From Azophilus sp965247035 (GTDB lineage: Bacteria > Pseudomonadota > Gammaproteobacteria > Pseudomonadales > Azotimanducaceae), in assembly GCA_965247035.1 (NCBI GenBank), contig CBDFGJ010000001.1, forward strand, positions 62,001 to 126,000: a stretch of 64,000 nucleotides of DNA. Direction: 5' to 3'. Positions 50,801-62,800 of this stretch are shown here, one piece after another. The notes beneath the pieces were generated by a model, which saw nothing but the letters and a program-made list of their open reading frames with translations, was not told where the DNA came from and did not search any database. Made by a program: the position numbers and the translations under genes. Numbering within the stretch: the first letter of the stretch is position 1; each line of letters opens with the position of its first letter.

Positions 50801-53800
50801 GAAGGCAACACCCTGCGCGTGGTGGTCTCTTATACGGATGGTTTTGGCGGCAACACCGACACCGCCACCAGCGAATCGACCGAAGTGGTTATGCCCGCAC
50901 CGGCGCAGGGCGATTTTGTAATTACCGCAGGAGAGATCACTGCCACATCTATTACGCTTACCTGGGAGCCGGTAGAGGGCGCCAATAGGTACAGTGTGCA
51001 TAGAGATGGCATGACGGTCGTAGAAGATATTACTACAACATCCTACACTGTTATTGGCCTGGCTCCTGGAACATCCTACACTTTTCGCGTCAACGCAAGG
51101 AGCGTAACTGGCAGGCCTCCTAACCTCCAAATTACTGATAGAGGCACATCTACTTTGACTGTATCAACACAGTCAATCCCGACCCCCTCGATCACCGGTC
51201 TGGTCGTCGATGTGGAGACTGCGCCCGGCATGACCACCCTGACCTGGGATGCCTACATGGTTGGTGACGGTGCCGGGGGAATGACACCCTACACCGGGGC
51301 ATACACCATTGAGAGCGCCCTCACCCGTCAGGAGCCGCCTGGCCCGGGAGAGGAGTTCGATCCTACGCTATTTACTTTTGCCGATGATGAAACCGTTGCC
51401 AATGGCGCCACTACCCATACCTGGGATGCTAGCTCTTTAGTTAGAGTCTATCGAATCAGCATTGACGACCCGGCTAACCCCGGCACCACGTTATACAGTA
51501 ACCTCGTGGAAGGCGCCCAGTTGATTCGGATAACCGACAATGACGGCAGCATAGTACCGGCGAATCCGAAGTTTACCTACGATGTGTCGGCAACGGGTCC
51601 CACCACCCTGGACTTCCAATACATCCCGCCCGGTAGCGACGACAAGAACACCCCGGCTTCCCATGTTGCCGCGCCCGGTGTCTTGACCTCGTTGGCGAGC
51701 ACCACCACCGCCGACGGCGGCAGGCTGAGGGTGCGCTCAACCGACCTTCCATACCGACCATCTGGGAGAGGCTTCCATTGTAGCTCCGTCGGTCCTAGAG
51801 CCGGCGATATAAGAGGCGGCTCTATATTGCGTGAAGTCACCTACACCCCGCCTACTGATGCGGCCGCTGGCGACACCGACTCCTTTGATGTGTCGGTGCA
51901 GAAGGTCTTTATCCAATACAGGGCGGAAGCCCGACAGGGCGATGTAAACGGACAGGCCGTGAACTGTTACGCCGACGGCGCGGCGGAGACGCAAACCATC
52001 ACCTTGACCCGCCCCATCGCGCCGGTAGTCAGTGGCGAGGCAGCACCGGAATATGCCGAGAACACCCCCGTCACCACGCCAGTGGCGACCTACACCACGG
52101 ACGATACCAACACCATCGCCTGGTCAGTCGGTGGCACGGATGAGGGTTTCTTCTCGATTGATCCTACAAGCGGCGTATTGACTTTCAATGCCTCGCCGGA
52201 CTTTGAAGCACTAGCGGATGACAACGCCGACAACGATTATCAAATCACCATCACCGCCACCGAAACCAATGGTGTCCCAATCAACCTGGCAAGCGAACCA
52301 CTGACGGTAACGGTAACGGTTATCAATGTGGATGACGAAGACGGCGTGGTCACCATCACCATCACCCGTGGTGGCGCAACGGTGTCGGGCGCGCCGCAAG
52401 TGGGCGATACCTTGACCGCCGGCGTGACCGATGCGGACAGCGGCTCGGCAGCCGTCACCGCCACGACCTGGCAATGGCAGAGGGTGGACGGCGGCGGCAC
52501 CACCAACATCAGCGGCGCAACCGCTGCGACCTACACGCCGGTTGAAGCCGATGAAGGCAGCACCCTGCAAGCCGTCGCCACTTACAACGACAGCACGGGC
52601 GGCGGCAAGACCGCCACCAGCGACCCGACCGCCGCCGTGCCGTCCACGGATGCGACTCTGTCGGGTTTGACGATTTCGCAAGGCACCTTGATGCCCGCCT
52701 TTTCTGCGGACAACTTGCCTTACACCGCCACCGTGCCAAATAATGTGGAGAGCATTACGGTGACGCTGACCGCGACTGACCCCGCCACGAGAGTGGAAGT
52801 GGTTGCGGAAGGTTTGCAAGCTGCCCAAGGCACAGGAGGGGTAACGGCTAATCTGAGTCTGACTACATTGGGCGCCACCACCAACGCCTTCGACATCGTG
52901 GTCACCGCCGAGGACGGCCGCACCAGCCAAAACTACACCCTCACCGTGACCCGCTCCGAAAACATCGCGCCGACCGCCGATGCCGGGCAAGCACAAACTG
53001 ATGCGGTTCCTGGCACGTTCGTGACGCTGGACGGCTCCGCCAGCGACGACCCCGACGGCGATAACAATGCGCTGACTTACGCCTGGACGCATACCCTGAC
53101 CGGTAGCAGCGTGCCCGGCACGCCAATCACCTTGGCAACCACCGCCACCCCGACCTTCACGCCCAACACGGCTGGGGCTTATACTTTTGCACTGACCGTC
53201 ACCGATGCCGGTACGCCCCCGGCGCCAAGCACCAACGCCGCCACGGTAGTCATCACCGCAACCGGGGCGGACGTGGCCCTGCCGGCGACACCGACCATTG
53301 CCCTGGCGACGGACACCGGTGCCGATAGCGATGGCATCACCAATAATGGCTTGGTCAATGTGACTGGTCTGGTCACTGGCGCCACCTGGAAACACATCAT
53401 CAACGGCACACCCAGCGCAGTCTTTGATTCCGCCGCCACCACCACCTTCACCCTGCTCGAAAACGTGTATGCCAGTGAAGATGTGCAGGTCGTGCAGACC
53501 GTGAACGGTGTGGACTCCATGCCCGGTGCCTTTGCCATGCAGATTACCGTGGACACCACCGCGCCGACCGTGGCGACCTTTGACATCATTGACGTCCAAG
53601 GCACGGTTGGCACGTCGCAGACGCACCCCATCACCTTCTCCGAAGCGGTAACTGGTTTGGAAGCGGCTGATTTCACCGTTTCCAGCCTCATTGCGCCGCC
53701 CGATGGTGACATCGAGGTGGATAGTGTGACCGACTCCGGCGACCAGACCACCTACACCATTACCTTCACCCCGGCCGTGCCCACGGTAGCCTTCAGCCTG

Positions 53801-56800
53801 ACCCTTCCCATAAACAGCGTGGCCGACATCGCCGGCAACCCCGGTCCCGCCGAGGCAGCGACCATAACTGGCGCCGCCGCCGCAGCCGCGTCCACGGATG
53901 CGACTCTGGCAACTCTGGTGATTTCGGACGGCGCCTTGTCGCCCGCCTTTGATGCGGGCAACTTGCCTTACACCGCCGGCGTGGGCAATGATGTGGCAAG
54001 CGTTACGGTAACGCCGACCACGACTGACGACAACGCAACCGTGACTGTGAACGGCACGGCGGTCACCGGCGAAGCCCCCGCTGTTGCGGTTGATTTGACT
54101 GTTGGTGCAAACAACATCAACGTCGCGGTCACCGCCGAGGACGGCGCTGCCACCCAAACCTACACCATCGCCGTCACCCGCGCGCCGTCGACCAAACCGA
54201 CTGTGGGGGCACCAGCAACACCGATAGTATTTGCCGAAAATGATACGGCAGAAGTGCACCCCTTCACCGCGACCCCAACTGGTAGCAGGACGATTGTCAG
54301 TTACGCCCTCGGCGGGGACGATGCGACTGCCTTCTCCATCACTAACGCTGGCGTCTTGACCTTCAGCACCCCGCCGGACTTTGAGGTGCCGACCGATGCC
54401 AACACCGGCAACGATTATGACATCACCATCACCGCCACCGATGACGCGAACGAGACCAGCGACGAGATTGCGGTCACGGTGACGGTTACCGATGTGGATG
54501 AAGCCGGCACGGCAACCATCGCCGGCACCATTCAGGTCGGGCAGGAATTGACCGCCGCCGCGACCGACCCGGATGCCGTCACCCCGAGCAACCCGGATGG
54601 CGATGTTACCGGCACCCGATATTATTGGGAAAGCACGCCAACGCTACTGGGCAGCCTATCCACCGTAATCAGCGATAGCACCACCACTCCTGCCTACACG
54701 CTGATGCCAGCCGATAGAGGCAAGACCATTAGAGTCACGGTCACCTATAGCGAGGCAGGCCGCACCAAAACTATCACCAGCGCGAATACCGCTGCCGTGG
54801 CTGCCGCGCCCGACACCATCGCGCCGACCGTGGTAACCTTTGAGGACATCACCGACGTCGGTGTGATTGGCACCGAACAGACGCACGACATCACCTTCTC
54901 CGAGGCGGTAACCGGTTTGGAAGCAGGTGATTTCTCCACTTCCACTGGTGCCACGGTGAATAGCGTGAGCGGTGGCGACACCACCTACACCATCGCCTTC
55001 ACCCCGGACGCGGCAGCCTTCAGCCTGACCCTTGCCGTCAATAGCGTGTCCGACACCGCCGTCAGCCCGAATGATGGTCCCGCCAGCGCGGCGAGCGCAA
55101 CCGGCACGGCGACCGCGGACACCACGCCGCCAGTGCTTACCCTGCTCAGTGTTGTCGCCCCCGACGGGGTAAGATTTAGGGGTAACCTCTTGCTGAATGA
55201 AGGCGATGTGGTCACGGTAACCCTGCATTCAACCGAACCACTGGCGCCGGCATCTCTTGAGGACGCCGCCGAAATCTTCCACTCCAGCAATAGTAGGCTG
55301 TTTGAGAGGGATTTGGTGCTCGTCCCCAACTCCGACAACGACTATACGGTGACCTTTACGGTGGGTGGTACTGGTGCGGGCGGACTCCCCATAAGACTAA
55401 CGATTACCGGTGCCGAAGATGCCGCTGGCAACGAGGCTGCGTTTGATCCTAATACCGACGATCCTCTGGTCATAGGGACCATTGATAACTTCGCGCCGAA
55501 TCTGATACTGGTGGGAGCGGCTGACATCTCCGTTGCCCACGGCGAAACTTACAACGACCGGGGCTTTACCATAGAGGGCAGTCGACCAGGGTCGACTAGC
55601 GACACTGTTCATCCGACGACCTTTACCCGTGACGGCACAACGGTGGACGCAGTGGACACCAACACCGCCGGCACCTACATCATCACCTACACCGTGACCG
55701 ACCGCGCCGGCAATGCCGCTGACCCGCTGACCCGCACCGTGACCGTTGGCGAACCGACCACGAGCGCACCGACTATCGCCCTGGCTGTGGACACCAACAT
55801 TGACAACGATGGCATCACCAGCAACGGCCTGGTCAATGTGACTGATCTTGCCAGCGGCGCCATCTGGGAATACTCCACCGATGGCGGTGCCACCGATTTC
55901 GCCACCGGTTCCGAGACCAGTTTCACCCTGGATGAAGGCATGTATGGCGCTGGTGATGTGCAGGTGCGCCAGACCGTGAACTCAGTCCAATCCGAAGTTG
56001 CCGTCCTCGGCGCGGTTACCGTGGACAGCACCGCGCCCACCGTGACCCTCGGCCCCATTGCCCCAGGTGTGGTTAATGTCGAGCAGATGCACGACATCAC
56101 CTTCTCCGAGGAGGTGACCGGTTTGGAAATGGGTGATTTCTCCACTTCCAGCGGTGTCATGGTGACTAACGTGAGCGGTGGCGGCAGTGCTTACACCATC
56201 ACCCTCACCCCGACCGATGAGTCCTACACCCTGACCCTTGCCGCGGACGCAGCAACCGACCGGGCAGGCAACCCCTCGACCGCGGCGAGTGTAGATGGCG
56301 TGGCAAACTATGCGCCGTTTGCCAATGCCGGAGCGGATGCTGATGCAGTTGCCGGCGCCGAAGTGACGCTGGACGGCTCTGCCATAGACAGCAATGACAA
56401 TGCGCTGACTTACGCTTGGACGCATACCTTGACCGATGGCAGCCTGCCCGCGCCGGCAATCGCCTTGACCGATGCCGACACCGCCACCCCGACTTTCACC
56501 GCGCCTGCCGCGGCCGGGACTTATACCTTTGAACTGACCGTTACCGATGATGGCACGCCCCCGGCAAGCGGCACCGACACGGTAATCATCACCGTAACCG
56601 CGCCGACCCGACCGACTGTTACGCTACCAACGCCGCCGATAGTATTTGCCGAAAATGGCGAGGGAGAAGTGCACCCCTTCACCGCGACCGCGACTGGCAG
56701 CAGGACGATTGCCAGTTACGCCCTCGGCGGGGCCGATGCGGATGACTTCACGCTTGATACCACCACTGGCAGCTTGACCTTCAGCACCCCGCCGGACTTT

Positions 56801-59800
56801 GAGGCGCCGACCGATGCCGACACCGACAACGATTATGAAATCACCATCACCGCCACCGATGACGCGAGCGAGACCAGCGACGCAGTTGCGGTGACGGTGA
56901 GGGTTGCCAATGCGGAAGATGCCGGCAGCGTCAGCGCCATCACCGGCACCGCCCAGGTTGGCGAGACCCTGACTGCCGGCACCGTGGTAACCGACCAGGA
57001 TAGCGCGGGCGCGATTAGCATCACCGGCCATCAATGGCAACGCGGGAACGCGGTGGGTGAAAACAATACCGACATAGATGGCGAAACCGGCAATACCTAC
57101 GATGTGGTGGCTGCTGATGAAGGCAACACCCTGCGCGTGGTGGTCTCTTATACGGATGGTTTTGGCGGCAACACCGACACCGCCGCCAGCGCATCGACCG
57201 CAGTGGTTACGGCGGCCGCGGACACCACCGCGCCGGAGATTACCTTCGACCGGTTTGAACACACCGGCGGTATGGTGTCGGGTGGCATCACCTACCTGAA
57301 CGAAGGCGACACCCTTACCGTGCTTGTGCAATCAGACGAAGAGCTTACCGCTGCTTCTCTCGTAGATAGCGTCAGTTTCAAGTTTGGCGATACTGCCGAA
57401 GCCGCACAAAACCTGCTCTCAATCCCAAACACCGACCCCGCTCAGTATTCTGCGGTCTATACTGTCTCAACAGAGAATACCAACAGGGTGGAACTGGTTA
57501 TTGATGGTGCCATGGATGCCGCCGGCAATAGGGTTGCTAACCTTGAACTACCCGTTAGTAATGTGCAGATTGATACCACCGCGCCGGTCATCGCCCTGAT
57601 CGGCGATGCAGCAGTTACCCATGACCACGGCACCGATTACACCGATATGAGTGTGAGTGGGCTGAATACGGCTCCCGGCGGGACCCTGGCGACCGTCATT
57701 ACCGACTCTGACGATACGGTGGTGGGCGCAGTGGATGCCACCACCGCGGCCGGCGTCTACACCTACACCTACATCGCCACCGACCTCGCCGGCAATGTCT
57801 CCGACCCGGTAACCCGCACCGTCACCGTGGAAGCGCGCGCCAACACCGCGCCGGTGATAGACACTGCGAATGCGGCGGTGGATTATGCCGAGAACACCCT
57901 CGCCACCACGCCGGTGGCGACCTACACCACAGACGACACCAACACCATCGCATGGTCAATCACTGGCGCGGATTCGAGTTTCTTCACGATTGATGCCGAC
58001 GACGGCGAATTGAGATTCAAAACTACGCCGGACTTTGAAGAAGCGGCGGATAGTGGCGGCGGCAACACATACCGAATCACGATAACCGCTACGGAAACCG
58101 ATGGCGTCCCAGACAACCTGACAGGCGAACTTGCGGTAACGGTAACGGTTGCCAATGTGGATGACGAAGACGGCGTGGTCACCATCACCATCACCCGTGG
58201 TGGCGCAACGGTGTCGGGCGCGCCGCAAGTGGGCGATACCTTGACCGCCGGCGTGACCGATGCGGACAGCGGCTCGGCAGCCGTCACCGCCACGACCTGG
58301 CAATGGCAGAGGGTGGACGGCGGCGGCACCACCAACATCAGCGGCGCAACCGCTGCGACCTACACGCCGGTTGAAGCCGATGAAGGCAGCACCCTGCAAG
58401 CCGTCGCCACTTACAACGACAGCACGGGCGGCGGCAAGACCGCCACCAGCGACCCGACCGCCGCCGTGCCGTCCACGGATGCGACTCTGTCGGGTTTGAC
58501 GATTTCGCAAGGCACCTTGGCGCCCGCCTTTTCTGCGGACAACTTGCCTTACACCGCCACCGTGCCAAATAATGTGGAGAGCATTACGGTGACGCTGACC
58601 GCGACTGACCCCGCCACGAGAGTGGAAGTGGTTGCGGAAGGTTTGCAAGTTGCCCAAGACACAGGAGGGGTAACGGCTAATCTGAGTCTGACTACATTGG
58701 GCGCCACCACCAACGCCTTCGACATCGAGGTCACCGCCGAGGACGGCCGCACCAGCCAAAACTACACCCTCACCGTGACCCGCTCCGAAAACATCGCGCC
58801 GACCGCCGATGCCGGGCAAGCACGAACTGATGCGGCTCCCGGCATGTCCGTAACGCTGAACGGCTCCGCCAGCAACGACCCCGACGGCGATAACGCTGCG
58901 CTGACTTACGCCTGGACGCATACCCTGACCGATAACAGCGTGCCCGGCACGCCAATCACCTTGGCAACCACCGCCACCCCGATCTTCACGCCCGACGCGG
59001 CTGGGGCTTATACCTTTGCACTGACCGTCACCGATGCCGGCACGCCCCCGGCGCCAAGCACCAACGCCGCCACGGTAGTCATCACCGTAACCGGGGAGGA
59101 CGTGACCCTGCCGGCGACACCGAGCATCGCCCTGGCTGTGGACACCGGCACTAATACCAGCGATGGCATCACCAATGATGGCTTGGTCAATGTGACTGGT
59201 CTGGTCACTGGCGCCACCTGGAGACACATCATCAACAGCGCAACCAGCGAAGACTTTGATTCCGGCACCATCACCTTCACCCTGGATGAAGACGTGTATG
59301 CCGTTGGCGAGGTGCTGGTCGTGCAGACCGTGAACAGTGTGGACTCCGCGCCCGCTGCCTTTGCCATGCAGATTACCGTGGACGAGACCGCGCCAGTAAT
59401 CACCGTAGATCCTCCTGCCATTACACTACTACTTGATTCAGGATCACCTGACTTGAGTGATGGAGTCACAACTGATGATGGTTCTCCAGTTACTACACTT
59501 GGAGGCGCTAATACCAACACACTAGGCTCTCACACGGTCGTTTATAGTTCTGTGGATGTAGCAGGCAATGCAGCTACATCTGTAAATAGAATATACAGAG
59601 TAATTGCACTACCAGAAGTTCCTGTAATCGTCACCTCATCTGCAACCGTCAATACACCATCGTTCACAATTGAGGGTATGGCAGAAGCCGGAACAACTGT
59701 GGCACTATTCAATGGGGATGCACCGGCTGGTACGACAACTGCTGCTGGTTCAGGCGCTTTCTTATTTACAGTTACACTGACTGAAGGTGAGAACTCATTT

Positions 59801-62800
59801 ACTGCAACCGCGTCTGATGGAACCAACACATCTGCAGCATCAGCAGCCGTAGTCATTACACTTGATACGGAAAAACCAGTGATCACACCAGCAGGTTCTA
59901 ATGAAACAATAGAGTTAACTGCAACCAACACCTACAATGAACGTGGCGCTACGGTAACTGATAATGACCCGGCTTACTCTGCAACAACAGTAGCAGTTAC
60001 AGGCGACACACCTGACACCAGCACTGTAGGAGCATACACCGTATTGTATAATGCACCGGATGATGCGGCAGGTAACACACCAGACCAACAATCAATTGTA
60101 ATTACCGTATCTGATACCACACCGCCAACCTTTGATGTTGATGGCAACACGGAAGACTATGCAACTACCGTATCCTTTGGCGGAGCATACACCCAGGGCA
60201 CAATTAACAATGCATTTGATATCTCAGGAATTGCATCTAGTGTAGTTGGCGGTGAAACAGTAAATGTCAACGCTTCTGGAGACTATGCCGTAACTTACAC
60301 GGTAACTGACAACAACGATCAAGTCGCAGTAATCACCGAAACTGTAACAGTAGAAACAGCAACAGCAACAGCACCCGACGCGCCGACCGGTTTGACGGCG
60401 ACGCCGGGCGATGCCACAGTCACGCTGGCCTGGACGGCGCCGAGCGCAACCGGCGGCGCGGACATCACCGGCTATGAGTATCGCCAAAGCACAACAGCGG
60501 GAACTTATGACGATGCCGCTAATCCGTGGACAGCAATTTCAAACAGCGCCACCGCGAGCGAACACATCGTGATCGGCTTGACCAACGACACCGCATACTT
60601 CTTCCAAGTGCGCGCGGTGAACTCGGTGGGCGGGGGCGCAGCGTCAAACGAAGCCGGTGCCACGCCGTCCGCGCCGGTGACCAAACCGACTGTGGATGCA
60701 CCAACGCCGCCGATAGAATTTGCCGAAAATGGCGGGGGAGAAGTGCACATCTTCACCGCGACCGCGACTAGCGGCAGGACGATTGCCAGTTACGCCCTCG
60801 GCGGAACCGGAGCGGGTGACTTCTCCATCACTAACGCCGGCGTCTTGACCTTCAAGACACCACCGAACTATGAGGCAGCGACCGATGCCGATGGCGACAA
60901 CGATTATGAAATCACCGTAACCGCCACCGACAGCGCGAGCGAGGCAAGCGACGCAGTTGCGGTAACGGTGCGGGTTGCCAATGTGGATGAGCCGGGCGCC
61001 ATCAGCGACATCAGCGGCAGCGCGCAGGTCGGGCAGGAATTGACCGCCGGCGCGGTAACCGACGCGGATTCGCCGACTGGTGTGGAAGTTGGCACCATCA
61101 CCTATCAATGGCAAAGTGCAGGCGGAGACGGTACCTACACCAACATCAGCGGCGCGGGCACCACTTCAACCTACATGCCGGTGGCAGCCGATGTCGGCAG
61201 GACCATTCAAGTCATCGCCACTTACACCGACGGTCATGGTCCCGATAAAGAAACCACCAGCGCGGCGACCGCCGCCGTGATTGCCGAGGGCGCAACGCCG
61301 CCGACTCTCTCCACGGATGCGACTCTGTCGGGTTTGACGATTTCGCAAGGCACCCTGGATCCGGCCTTCGCGCCCGGACCCCTGACCGACTACACCGCCA
61401 CCGTGCCGAATAATGTGGATAGCATTACGGTGACGCTGACCACGGGTCACACTGCCGCGACCACGAATGTGGCTGTGGATACCGGGGTTTCCGGCGGCAC
61501 AACAGCCAGTGAAGAGATTGCTCTGGCGGTTGGCGACAACATCATATCCATTGAAGTCACCGCCGCGAACGGCAGCGACACCCAAACCTACAGAGTCGTC
61601 GTCACCCGTGCATCGGCAACACCGGCAGGAGTAATTGCCGGTCTGGCCGTCGATGTGCGGACGACGCCCGGCATGACCACTCTGTCTTGGGATGCCTACG
61701 AGTATCTTGACGGTGACGGGGCAATGCAGACCTACAACGGGGCATACGTCATTGAAAGTGCCAGCAACGCAGACGAGGATCCGGGGACCGATCCCTCGTT
61801 ATTTGTTTTTGCCGATGATGAAACCACTGCCGCTGGCGCCACTACCCATACCTGGGATGCCAGCATTACGGCTAAAGTCTATAGAGTCAGAATTGACGAC
61901 CCGGCTGACGATACTGGCGCCACCAAAATATACAGCACCCTCCTGCCGGGCGCCCAGTTGTTTAAGGCAACCAATCGCGATAGCACGGAGCCGGCGAATG
62001 AGGTTCTTACCTACGATGTGGATGCAACGGGTGGCACCATAGACTTCCAATACATCCCGCCTGGTGGTGCCGCCAACGTCCCGGCTTCCCATGTTGCCGC
62101 GCCCGGTGTCTTGACCTCATTGGCGAGCACCGCCACCGCCAACAGCGGCACGGTGAGGGTGCGCTCAACGGACCGACTATACCGACAACATCCGACCGAT
62201 CAGAAAAGGACGACACCCTACCTATGTGGCCTGGACGGCGATATAAACGACGGGACTATAGTGCGTGAAGTCACCTACACCCCGCCTGCTAGCGCGGCCG
62301 GCGGCACCGAAGACACCTTTACGGTGCGGGTGCAGAAGCTCTTTATTCAACTCAGGCCGGAAACCAGAAAAATCACCCAGCAAGGTCAGGCAATTAACGT
62401 GAACTGTTACGCCGACGGCGCGGCGGAGACGAAAACCATCACCCTCCGGTTGCTGCAGGCGGCACCGACTGCCGAAGCGGGCCCCCCGCAAACCGTGGCC
62501 ATCAACGAGGAAGTGACCCTGGACGGCACCGGTAGCAACGACCCCGATGGTGATAACAATGCGCTGATATACTCCTGGGCACTGACCGGCGGCACCGGCA
62601 TCGCCTTGAGCGATGCCAACATCGCCGCCCCGACCTTCACGCCGACTGCGGCAGGGACTTATACCTTCACCCTGACCGTCACCGATGATGGCACTCCAGA
62701 GGCAAGCGGCACCGACACGGTAATCATCACCGTGACCGCCAACACCGCGCCGACTGCCAATGCGGGGCTCGATCAACCTGATGCGGTTGTCGGCAGGGAA

